Positions 23,342 through 32,815 of a DNA stretch of 64,000 nucleotides are shown here, one piece after another; the first letter of the stretch is position 1; each line of letters starts with the position of its first letter. Source of the stretch: Dipteronia dyeriana (Eukaryota; Streptophyta; Magnoliopsida; Sapindales; Sapindaceae); NCBI GenBank assembly GCA_032871835.1, contig CM065298.1, forward strand, positions 72,444,154 through 72,508,153, written 5' to 3'. The position numbers were made by a program, and so were the translations under genes. The notes below the pieces were generated by a model. The model worked only from the letters and a program-made list of their open reading frames with translations. It had not been told where the DNA came from and searched no databases.

Positions 23342-23635
23342 GTGATTGGCGCTTCAACCATTGTTTTTACTGATCACTCTGCTTTGAAGTATTTAATGTC
23401 TAAACAGAATGCAAAACCAAGATTGATTCGCTGGAATTTATTGCTACAAGAATTCAAACTCACAATCAAGGACAAAAAGGGTGCTGAAAATGACGTTGCA
23501 GACCATTTAACTCGACTCACTGCTGAGTCGTCATTTGATAAAGCACCCATCAATGATTCTTTTCCTGATGATCTTTTATTCTCTATCACAATTTTGCCTT
23601 GGTATGCTGACATTGTTAATTATCTTGCAACATGA
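23342..23635 (+). pseudogene. G2 RNase H, C-terminal part
   Basis: IGASTIVFTDHSALKYL, then KPRLIRWNLLLQEF and DVADHLTRL, the end of Ty3/Gypsy RNase H and tether. The front of the domain is missing because the sequence starts inside it at the fusion with C2a. A stop at 23633 (TGA) precedes the integrase; polyproteins of this group normally read straight through. Confidence 0.85.
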
Positions 23636-24893
23636 ATGATGCCACTCGATTGGAATGCACAGGATAAAAAGAAATTTTTGACCGAGGTAAAACATTTTTA
23701 CTGGGATGACCCATACTTATTCAAGTATTGTCCTGATCAAATTGTTCGATGGTGTATTCCAGGAAATGAGGTAAGTAGTGTCATTGAATTTTGTCATTCT
23801 GAAGCATGTAGTGGTCATTTTTCGTTAAAGAAAATGGCTGTAAAAATGTTGCAGTGTGGATTTTATTAGCCTGCCTTGTTTAAAGACGCACATGTATTCT
23901 ATAAAACCTATGAAAATTGTCAAAAGTTAGGATCCATTTCCAAGCGAAACATGATGCCTTTAAACCCCATTCTTGTCAATGAAATATTTGATTGTTAGGG
24001 AATTGATTTTATGGGTCCATTTCCACAGTCATTTGAATTTTTGTACATTTTGGTTGCCGTTGATTATGTGTCAAATGGGTCGAGGCAATTCCTTGTAGAA
24101 ATAATGATGACAAAACCGTGATTAAGTTTTTAAAGGAAAACCTTTTGAGTCGATTTGGAATCCCTCGAGCAATTAACAGTGATGGAGGCAAACACTTTTG
24201 TAACAAACCTTTTGAGTCTTTAATGAAGAAATATGGAGTCACACACACAATTGCCACACCATACCACCCTCAAACAAGTGGTCAAGTTGAGTTAGCAAAG
24301 AGGTATATAAAACATATATTGTAGAAAACGGTTAACCCTGATCGAAAAGATTGGTCTCTTAGACTAAATGATGCATTTTGGGCTTACCGCACTGCATTCA
24401 AAACATCTTTGGGTATGTCTCCTTATCATTTAGTTAATGGAAAACCTTGCCACTTACCTGTTGAACTTGAGAAAAAAGCATATTGGGCCATTAAAGCTTC
24501 AATTCTAACCTAAATGATGCTGGTGAATTGCGCAAGTTGCAAATAAATGAACTTGAAGAATTAAGAAATGATGCAAACGAAAATGCAAAAATTCTTAAAG
24601 AAAAATCTAAAACCTTTTATGACAGACAAATTTTAAGAAGATCATTTGAAGTTGGTCAAAATGTTTTGCTTTATAATTCTCGACTTCATTTATTTTCTAG
24701 CAAATTGAAATCAAAATGGAGTGGTCCATTTGTTGTGAAACACATGTATCCATATGGTGCCCTTGACATTGAGAATCCTAGGAATGGTAATGTGTTTAAA
24801 GTAAATGGACAACGTGTGAAACCATTATTAGAAAATACAGATTTTCAAAAAGACTCTGCCGTCCTTTCTGACCCTTGTCACAAAGGTGAGTAA
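23636..24893 (+). pseudogene. G2 integrase
   Basis: The N-terminal part has the zinc-binding His pair (FCHSEACSGHF), but the first Cys of the Cys pair reads Tyr (TYENCQKLG). The catalytic core has GIDFMGPF (Asp) near 24000, INSDGGKHF (Asp) near 24175 and TSGQVELAKRYIK (Glu) near 24277. The C-terminal part reads QINELEELRN, VGQNVLLYNSRLHLF and KWSGPFVV to a stop at 24891. Stops at 23866, 23995 and 24322, plus frameshifts near 24070 and 24500, disable it. Integrase joins element cDNA to the host chromosome. Confidence 0.9.
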
Positions 24894-24975
24894 ACAAATC
24901 TTTTGCTTGTAACTTTATTTGTATTTGCAATAATTATTTTTGTTTTGTTCGCTTTTACGTTTTGAATTTTTGCAG
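24886..24975 (+). other. Putative 90-nt intron between pol and the accessory ORFs of G2
   Basis: AAAG|GTGAGT donor at 24886 and TTTTTGCAG|G acceptor ending 24975, with T-rich DNA between. It sits exactly at the end of pol. Env-like ORFs of plant Gypsy elements are thought to be reached by splicing; the intron here is inference. Confidence 0.35.
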
Positions 24976-25032
24976 GATTAATTTCTAGGTTCAATTTTTA
25001 GTTGGTGTGTTTTGCTATATAACCCCGGTTAA

Positions 25033-25727
25033 GTGGCGGATAACGGTACTCCGTGACAATTCAAGTTGGTTTAATTCAGTTTCCCAAATAACTGATCCCC
25101 AAAATAAGGCATGGATGAAATTTTCACAAACTTGTGAAAACATTTTCCATCGTTGCCCCAAAATGCTCTGAAAAAAATTTACAAAGCACGTTTCGAAAGA
25201 TTACGCTTACTGATGATAAACAACATTCCTTTTGAAATTCGCTGGTTGATCGAAGCTAAGGTACGTCTGGCAGGTGAGTCTACTGATTCATTTATATCTT
25301 ACATGCCTGGTTTTGAAAGAAGTAACCTTGCAAAAAAATGAAGAGCTAAGAAGTTAGGGGTTATTTGTCACAAATGTGCACGTACAACTTGCAACACACA
25401 TTGTCGTTCTTTAGGAGTTGTGTCTAATAATCAGGAAGATAAAATTTTATTCATTAGCATGGTTTGCGTAGGGAGTCATTGGATAATATCCTAATGACTC
25501 TTGATGCACATCCTAGTGGATATGTGCAAATGGCAATTGACCGATTATGACCACAATTTCAAAAAGAACATGCACAATATAGTCTTGGGAATCTGACTTT
25601 AAAAGACCCTGTTTACCAATTTATCAGAAAATTGGATGGGAAGCATATCCCCGACCCATAGAGGGCTTTGAAGCCGTTTCTGGACATAAAACAAGAGGAA
25701 TATGTGAGCCACAATCACAACTACTAG
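25033..25727 (+). pseudogene. G2 accessory ORF, Cys-rich, unknown function
   Basis: The frame starting near 25033 (ADNGTP) gives about 140 codons to roughly 25455: ALKKIYKARFERLRLLM, WLIEAKVRLAGESTDSF, then a Cys cluster CHKCARTTCNTHCRSLG near 25370-25415. After a frameshift near 25455 it continues RRESLDNILMTLDAHPSGY, QKEHAQYSLGNLTLKDP and ends HNHNY stop at 25725. Seven or so in-frame stops are TGA, TAA or TAG codons, each one C-to-T step from an Arg or Gln codon. No initiation ATG is intact. I do not recognise the family. It lies between integrase and the LOG-like ORF, the usual place of env-like genes, but shows no signal peptide or membrane segment. The spaced cysteines might bind zinc. 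Confidence 0.5.
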
Positions 25728-25888
25728 TAAATATTCTTTTGTTTTTATTATCTTTTTCCTTCTTCGTTTAATGTCTTTTGTAATTATTGCTGTTTACTTT
25801 TGATTTTTGAACCATTTGGATTTAATATCATTGAAAAATACGCTGCCCTATACATATATGCGTATCATTGTGTTAGCTTTTTGAGATC

Positions 25889-25896
25889 TATAAATA
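25889..25896 (+). promoter_or_regulatory. TATA box upstream of the LOG-like ORF
   Basis: TATAAATA inside GATCTATAAATACAAGC, 81 bases before the inferred start codon and 160 bases after the preceding ORF. It is a good plant core-promoter match and outside the LTR. Transcription is not shown. Confidence 0.5.
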
Positions 25897-25969
25897 CAAG
25901 CATTTGTTTTCCTTTTTATGCTTCAAAGCACTCATAAACATTTAAAAGAAAAATTCAGAGACTACATTA

Positions 25970-26623
25970 ATAGCGTCACCTTTAACTAAACGATTCACAA
26001 ACATTTGTGTGTTTGGTTGCACTAATTATGGGAAATACATAGAGTTTGTTGAGCCTGCAACTCATATTGCTAAGGTTTTGGCTAAGCGAAAAATACACCT
26101 AGTGTATGTAGGAGGTAACTTGGGATTAATAGGGTGTGTTTCATGAGCTGCACGAGACGGAGGTAGTCAAGTTCTGGGTATTGTCCCAAAACCTATGGCC
26201 GCAGCAGACATCATCGGAAAGACAAACGGCGAAGAGCTAGCTGTTTCAGGTATGCCTGAAAGATTGACTGCTATGTTACATCATGCTGATGTGTATATAG
26301 CTTTGCCAGGTGGTTTTGGAACCTTAGAAGAAATCTTTACAATGGTATCCTGGGCGTAACTAAACATCCATGAGAAACCTATCGGTTTGTTGAATGTTAA
26401 TAAATTTTATGATGGTTTACTTTCATTTCTTGATCATGCTCAGAAAAATTATTACATTCCACCTTCAATCTGAAAAATCTTTATATCTGCTTCAAGTCCT
26501 CATAAGCTGATTGACCAGTTACAAGCTTTTAATTATGAGCCAGATTCTTCAACCTCCAAAATTGATTAGTCCATTGATGAAGAGAACAAGAAACGCAGAA
26601 TTGATCTGAATCTCAGTTTGTGA
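25970..26623 (+). pseudogene. LOG-like cytokinin riboside 5'-monophosphate phosphoribohydrolase, captured in G2
   Basis: 217 codons plus stop in one unbroken frame, close to the usual LOG length. Family blocks in order are ICVFGCTNYGKY, RKIHLVYVGGNLGLIG, VLGIVPKPM, the substrate-site Arg in MPERLTAM (codon 98), IALPGGFGTLEE (the PGGxGTxxE signature, codons 113-121), [11 protein letters not shown] and FISAS. LOG enzymes release free active cytokinin from its nucleotide in the cytosol. Stops at codons 59 (TGA), 130 (TAA), 168 (TGA) and 200 (TAG) lie one C-to-T step from Arg or Gln codons; the first three fall where LOG proteins carry Arg, Gln, Arg. The start is inferred at an ATA (25970) since no ATG precedes the domain. 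The usual GGG is VGG, and CGS is GCT. The tail KKRRIDLNLSL is not a normal LOG ending. It has no introns, whereas plant LOG genes usually do. It lies between integrase and the polypurine tract. Confidence 0.85.
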
Positions 26624-26771
26624 TTGTCCCATTGTTTTTATGCATATTATTTTCCTTTATTTTGTATTTCTTTTGTTGTTTAGGATTTTGTTGTCTTTTA
26701 AGTTGTTCAGGTGATATCTTCTAAACCTTACCTCTTTCTAAAGATATTGGGTACAATGTCTCATTTTGGTT

Positions 26772-26787
26772 AGGGGGAGGGGATAGT
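26772..26787 (+). other. G2 polypurine tract
   Basis: AGGGGGAGGGGATAG directly before the TGATGCAATAAC start of the 3' LTR. It would prime plus-strand DNA synthesis. Confidence 0.8.
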
Positions 26788-26804
26788 TGATGCAATAACT
26801 TTTG
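26788..26804 (+). mobile_element. G2 3' LTR, first 17 bases
   Basis: TGATGCAATAAC plus TTTTG, the target duplicated by C2b. The LTR resumes at 36298. Confidence 0.75.
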
Positions 26805-27589
26805 TGAAACAAATATTATGGTGTGTAATATTAATCTAGAGGGGGGGAGGGGACACTTGAGATATACGTGGAAACCCTTTAATGGGAAAAACCATGGGTT
26901 TATGAGTGCGCCACACTAGAACCTCGAATCCACTAATGGCAAAGGAATTACAACCTAATCCCGGTTTAATCCACCACCACTACCTAATCCCGGTATAAGT
27001 GAACCTAGTCCATCTTGCTTGCGATTTAAGCTACCTACTCCCGGAAGCAACACAAGTCTTACTTCTCAATGAAGAGATAAAATGTCCTACGTGAATATAT
27101 GATGATATTCAATGAACAAACAAGGCTAGGAAACCCTATATGCTTATCTAGGATAATGAGATGACAATTAATGCAATCCTAGATAACAAGAGCTAAATGA
27201 CATGTTCAAGAAGCTTAGCTAAACATAGATCAAACAATCCTATGAAGCTATCACAATACAACACTCAATCATGGCATCACAACAATCTCTAATTTGTATC
27301 TAGAAAATGTTCTAAGAGCATACAAATAATTAAAGAGAAGGCTTAGCAAGTAAAACACTTAACTTGTAAGAAGATAGTGAAGAACTTACCAAACAAGATG
27401 TGATGAAGAAAACCTATCCATTGATGCACTCTAAATGAACTTAGATGATGCAAGATGAAGTTTTTATGCACATGGGAATGCTTTGAGTGATTAAAAATGA
27501 GTTCTTGAAAGAGTTTTTCCTTTGAAATGTGTTCTAAGGAAAATATGTGATGTTTTGAACTCTTGCACGACCTTAAAGCAAAGAGTTAT

Positions 27590-27607
27590 ATATATATATA
27601 TATATGA
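27590..27607. repeat. (TA)n tract in the C2b 3' LTR
   Basis: About nine TA units. Read on minus, it is in the TATA-box position for this LTR. Confidence 0.7.
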
Positions 27608-27654
27608 GATCCAAACAAAGAGAGGTCGTTTTGGAAAAAATGTTCCAGCTTCCT

Positions 27655-27925
27655 CTGTATGCTGGTCGAGTAGCGCACCACCAGCGCACAACCTAATTTT
27701 TCAATAGGCGCTGGTCGACTGGCGCAGCTCAGTGGCACAACACATGCGACGATCCAGTGGAATGTTACACTGGTGAGGCTGCGCTAGTTGAGTAGCGCAC
27801 TGCCCATTTTTACATCTTTGCGCTGGTGCAGCAGGGTAACTCAGTGGCGTAACACATGCGACAATCCACTAGAATGTTGCGCTGGTGAGGTACGTTGGTC
27901 GAGTAGTGCACCACCAGCGCAAAGC
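27655..27925. repeat. GC-rich tandem block in the C2b 3' LTR
   Basis: Same block as 18969-19245 in reverse, with GCTGGTCGAGTAGCGCACCA and CGACGATCCAGTGGAATGTT units. Confidence 0.8.
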
Positions 27926-28274
27926 CTATTTTCAACACTCAAACACACACAATCAATAAGTTCAAGAGTGATGAAAAATGCATCCTATTCTAATGCCAAA
28001 CATGACATAAACATTTAATTACAAGATGCAAATAAATCAACAAGAGTCATTTAAACCAAAATGCACACAAGAATAAACACACAACATTTATGAATAAGAG
28101 TTATGCATGAATTTGTAAGTGTGTGCAACTATCTCTTCAAAGCAAGTAAGCACAAGAATTTTACCTTTGGTGCTTCTCCTCTTGAGGTCATGAGAGCCTA
28201 AGCTATCCTTACATAATACCCCAAATATGTGATTTGTTCACGAAATAAGCCAATCAATAAATGAGGACTTTACA

Positions 28275-28290
28275 ATCTCCCCCTTTGGCT
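28275..28290 (-). other. C2b polypurine tract
   Basis: Minus strand AAAGGGGGAGAT immediately precedes the LTR start TGTAAAGTCC. Confidence 0.9.
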
Positions 28291-28539
28291 ATTTCGTGAC
28301 AAAACCACCACTCACATTGATCCTCACAAAACAAAATAAAACACTGGGAAGATATTCTACATTACAAAGAGATAAACATAAAAAAAAACTTCAAATCTTC
28401 AATCTCTTGTAGAACTATCAACCCTACACACAAAGTAAGCACAAATACACTTTCCAAACCGAGTGCATATGAGATGATGGAGTGAATATAAAAACAAAAG
28501 CAATTGCATTCAAGAATATGAGTATGACATCGTGTAATG

Positions 28540-28690
28540 CTAATGCAATGCTCCCCTTCAAAGGGTTACTCCCCCTAAATGTAATCTCCCTAAAAACAAG
28601 CACTACTCCCCTTGAAGCCAACACGTGCTACCACATGCTACTCCCCTAACATCCCAATGCTAGGTCAATGCTACTCCCCCCTTTTGTCAT
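28540..28690 (-). repeat. Multiplied polypurine-like motifs upstream of the C2b 3' LTR
   Basis: Read on minus there are repeated AGGGGGGAGTAGCATTG, AGGGGAGTAGCATG, AAGGGGAGTAGTGC, AGGGAGATTACA, AGGGGGAGTAACC and AAGGGGAGCATTG. Clusters of such motifs before the 3' LTR are a known hallmark of Sireviruses. Confidence 0.75.
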
Positions 28691-29480
28691 GATATAGGCA
28701 AAGGAGAAGTCCCCAAATGGGTCACTCAAGGCAAAGAAAGAAAGGATCATACAAGGTTGTTGCATAATTATATAAGGAGATTTATTTGAAGAAAATGTGT
28801 GAATCAAAAATGCTTTGCATACAATACATGTTGCATTCAAGTCCAAAAACAATGGTATTTGGCAAAGCAAATGACAAAGGTTTCCAATATAATTCAAACC
28901 AATTTCACCATTATTCATGAGAGAAGCAATGTTATAGAGTTTTTATAGATATCAAATTTTAATGGCACTATATCCAACTTTATAAGGTAAACATGGCATG
29001 AGCAACTTTGCACCCTATTTGATTTTTTTCGGGAGGATACTCGTATGATAGTAGCCATGTTCAACTAATAAAGAAAGAGAGACATTGATGCAACATTTTA
29101 GTCTCACTAGCTTTTTCACACAATATTTTGCATTCAACAATTACAATCAACAGTTCATGCTTTATCATTTTTCATTAGCATGTCATCAAAGAATCATCAT
29201 GTCATGAAGATAATTATAGGTCATTCAATATATACTTCCTATGTAGATCTCCTAGTCCAAAAATGCATGTTTGAACATAAATATGACATAGATTGTAATC
29301 AAAGCAAAGTTCACACTTATTGAAGAAAATACAATATACAATAGCATAAGTGCAACCAAGCTACTCACGCAATCAATAAATGAGCATAAACATTTTTTTT
29401 TAAAAAAGAATTGCATGCAACAAGTATACAATAGCTCTCTTTGCTTAAGTTCCCCTTATGGGGTCAAAGACCACAACACA
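28691..29480 (-). other. C2b non-coding region between RNase H and polypurine cluster
   Basis: AT-rich. I see no open frame with coding character and no env-like protein. Confidence 0.6.
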
Positions 29481-30028
29481 TCACTCCATTAAACAAATCC
29501 CAATAGATCTACTAAGAGTCTTGAATCGAGTAGCATCTAAGGGTTTAGGAAATAGATCCGCTAGTTGATCATTAGTACTTACATGCTCAAGTACTATGCA
29601 TTTGTTCTCAACTAGTTCTCTAATGAAATGATGACGGATGCCAATATGCTTAGTTCTAGAATGTTGAACATGATTCTTGGAAATATTAATTGCACCCATG
29701 TTATCACAAAAGAGAGTAAGAGTACCTTGATTGAATCTGTAGTCGACTAGCATTTGCTTCATCCAAAGGAGTTGTGTGCATCCACTCCCAATAGCTATGT
29801 ATTCGGCCTTAACCGTGGACAAGGAAATCGAATTTTTCTTCTTGCAAAACCAAGATACAAGGTTGTTCCTAAGGAAAAAGCAACCGCCCAATGTACTTTT
29901 CCTATCATCATAATTTCCTGCCCAATCTGCATCACTAAAGCCAAAGAGTACCGAATTCCATAGTTAGATGTCCCATTCACATAATGAATAATTCTCTTAA
30001 TAGAAGAGAGATGAGACTCCTTAGGATC
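29481..30028 (-). pseudogene. C2b RNase H
   Basis: Minus strand ends the Copia polyprotein. Blocks are VSWFCKKKNSISLSTVKAEY, LLWMKQML, LFCDNMGAINISKN, HSRTKHIGIRHHFIRELVE and STNDQLADLFPKPL. The conserved acidic residues in AEY and CDN are present. The frame is open from 29891 to the stop at 29481, and upstream it is shifted (HYVNGTSNYGI in the frame that joins RT). A stop near 30028 separates it from RT. RNase H removes the RNA strand during cDNA synthesis. Confidence 0.9.
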
Positions 30029-30910
30029 CTATTGGTACCTAGCACACACACCCACACTAAAAGAGATATCGGGCCGACTTGTGGTCAAATAGAGCAAGCT
30101 ACCAATTATGCCACGATATAAATTTTGGTCCACACTTTTACCACTAGCATCCTTGCTTAGCTTCAAAATGGTACTCATGGGTGTATCACAATGTTTGGCA
30201 CTTTCAAGGCCAAATTTCTTCACTAGGTTTTTGGCATACTTAGCTTGAGATATGAAAATCCCATCATCCATTTGCTTAATTTGTAAACCTAGAAAATAAC
30301 TTAACTCACCAACAAGGCTTCTCTCAAACTCATGAGACATGACATCAACAAATTGTTAGACCTTGGTGTCATTTGTGGAGCCAAAGACTATATCATCAAC
30401 ATAGATTTGAGCTATAAAGAGCTCACCTTTGTCTTTCTTGATGAATAGAGTCTTGTTAACACTACCTCTAGTGTAGCCATTGTCTATGAGATATTGGGTG
30501 AGACGCTCATACCAAGTCCTTGGTTCTTTTTTCAACCCATATAAAGCTTTCTTGAGATGATAGACATGATTAGGGTGGTGAGGATCTACAAACCCTTTGG
30601 GTTGCTCAACAAACACTTCGTCTTGCAAGAAACCATTGAGGAAGGCACTCTTAACATCCATTTGATATAATTTGAACTTGTGCAAACAAAAAATGGATAA
30701 AAGAAGCCTAATGGACTCAATCCTAGCAACGAGAGCAAATGTCTCCTCAAAGTCAATACCCTCAATTTGAGAGTATCTTTGTGCTACAAGCCTTGCCTTT
30801 TTTCGTACAATGTTGCCATCCTCATCGGATTTGTTCCTATATATCCACTTTGTGCCTATCACATTGGCGTTCTTGGGCATATAAACTAGAGTCCAAACCT
30901 CATTCCTTTC
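30029..30910 (-). pseudogene. C2b reverse transcriptase
   Basis: Copia RT with [56 protein letters not shown] (first catalytic Asp), [28 protein letters not shown] (catalytic Asp pair), then FERSLVGELSYFLGLQIKQ and TSRPDISFSVGVCARYQ. All three catalytic Asp are intact. The frame is broken only by a TAA at about 30353-30355, just after YVDD, and by the stop at the end. It lies downstream of integrase, as in all Copia elements. Confidence 0.95.
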
Positions 30911-31096
30911 AAATTGATTAAGCTCTTCTTACATGGCAAGAACCCAAAATTCATCCTTTAAGGCTTCATCAACCTTTTTGGGTTCTATTTGAGAGGTGTA
31001 ACAAGTGTAGCTAATTAGATTAGCAATTTGATGCCTAGTCCTAATACCCTCACTAACCTCTCCAATGATGTCATCTTTGTCATGGAGTTTCCTAAC
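30911..31096 (-). other. C2b linker between integrase and RT
   Basis: Frameshifted coding remnant. Plus-strand reading hides it, but minus frames give fragments such as EEMHL-like text and FWVLAM. No separate gene. Confidence 0.4.
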
Positions 31097-31900
31097 CTAT
31101 GTACCAAGTTCTTTTGAGTTCAAGAGAAAAATCCTATCAATAGGTTGTGTTGTGTCATCATCAAGGTTAGTCTTTTCAACATTAGAAACATCAACAATCT
31201 TCTCCAAAGAGGAGTCATCAACTAGTTCTACCTCCTCCTCATGATCATTAGATTTGAGCCTAGTATCATCAATGACAACATTAGATGATTCCATTACGGT
31301 CCTAGTTCTTAGATTAAAAACTCTATAGGCTCTACTATTCAAGGCATAGCCAATAAAGATACCCTCATCACTCCTAGCATCAAATTTGCCAAGTTGATCA
31401 CGATCATTCAAGATGTAGCATTTGCTTCCAAAGGTGTGGAAATAGCTAACATTTGGCTTTCTACCTTTCCATAACTCATAGGAGGTTTGCTTAATGTGGG
31501 GCCTTAGAAAGACTCTATTTCCTATATAGCATGCCGTATTGACGGCTTCAGCCCAAAGATTCCTAGGGACATTGTTGCTAAGCAACATCACACGGGCCAT
31601 TTCTTGAAGAACCCTATTTTTCCTCTCAATAACTCCATTTTGTTGTGGTGTCCTAGGAGCCGAAAACTCATGAGAGATGCCTAGACTATTGCAATAGTTT
31701 TCAAAATGAGCATTCTCAAATTCCTTCCCATGGTCACTCCTAATTCTTTTAATGCTTTTACTCTTGGAGTTCATTTCATTTTGAATTTTGGAACAAAGCA
31801 TTTGAAACTTGTCAAAGGTTTCAGGTTTTTCACTAAGAAAATAAGTCCATGTGTACCTAGAGAAGTCATCTACACACATAAAAAATGTATCTCTTTCCAC
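31097..31900 (-). pseudogene. C2b integrase core
   Basis: Catalytic D, D, E are seen in VDDFSRYTWTYFL, RSDHGKEFEN and QQNGVIERKNRVLQEMARVM. GIFIGYALNSRAYRVFN and an acidic tail follow. This frame is open for 267 codons. It is separated from the upstream protease/pre-integrase frame by a frameshift near 31870-31885, where the two frames overlap. Otherwise the domain has normal length and order. Confidence 0.95.
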
Positions 31901-32815
31901 CGAAACTCTCGGTTTGCATGGGACCCATAAGATCCATGTAGAGAAGCTCTAGATGTTCCTTGGTGGATACATACTTGCCCTTTTTGTGCATACTTTTGGT
32001 TTGCTTCCCTTGTTGGCATGGTCCACAAACACCATTAACATTTTTCCCAAACTTAGGAAGGCCTCGCACAACATTGAACTTATCTAAGATTCTTAAATCC
32101 TTAAAGTTCATGTGACCAAGTCTTTCGTGCCAGAAATCAACTTGTTCATCCTTGGACACATTGCAAGAAATACCTCTAGCCTCAAGACAATAGCAATTGT
32201 CACTAGATCTCATACCTGTTAAAAAGGTTTGTCCATTTGACAATAGGATAGAACAATCATTTTTACTAAACAAGACGGAAAGTCCTTCATCACTAAGATG
32301 TGAAATGCTTATCAAATTGGCTTTTAAACCATCCACATACAAAGTATTGGACAAGAAGGATAATCCGGGAATGGAAATGGTTCCCTTTCCTTTAACCTTC
32401 TTTTTGGATCCATCACCAAAGGTGACATTTCCTCTCTCTTCCATCACAAGAGTCTCAAAGAAACTCTTATTTCCAGTCATGTGCCTAGAGCACCCACTAT
32501 CCAAATACCAAAAATCACAAGAATGAGCAATCAAGGCAATTTGTACAACATGGAAAAAGTGTTCATCCTTTCTAATCCACCTAGGTGCAATATTTTTCTT
32601 CCTAGTGGTCAATGGCACATGGGCTCTAAGTGTCTTAGGATCATGAAAAGTTGTTCCATTTTTCCTAGTGACATGCATCATGACTTTAGTCTTTTTCTTC
32701 TCTATCATGCTTTCAGTCCTACACAATTTAATATATCTAAAGCAATTTGGTCTAATGTGACCATCAATACCATAAAAATGACATGTAGGAATGAAGTTAG
32801 CAATCATACCATAAC
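31866..32815 (-). pseudogene. C2b gag C-terminus, protease and GAG-pre-integrase domain
   Basis: The minus frame has PTCHFYGIDGHIRPNCF (a CCHC-like motif with Tyr at the second Cys, as in C2a), FWYLDSGCSRHMTG (aspartic-protease active site), GDGSKKKVKGKGTISIPG, ANLISISHL, and the zinc-binding HHCC set WHERLGHMNFKDLRIL and GVCGPCQQGKQ. It then reads ELLYMDLMGPM into integrase. One open frame of 313 codons, so this part is well preserved. Confidence 0.95.

Larger units (their letters stand above)
26805..28274 (-). mobile_element. C2b 3' LTR
   Basis: Minus-strand LTR starting TGTAAAGTCC at 28274 and ending TTTCA at 26805. It matches 34718-36292 closely, except that about 120 bases near its end (equivalent to roughly 34753-34865) are replaced by a short CTAGAGGGGGGGAGGGGA at 26834-26851. 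Confidence 0.95.

Noticed and set aside
23342..23345. ATG at 23342 as a true start of an RNase H protein
   Set aside because: The frame begins inside the domain at the C2a-G2 junction; the ATG arises from the fusion.
29754..29963. Plus frames across 29.7-34.6 kb
   Set aside because: All are opposite-strand shadows of C2b gag-pol.
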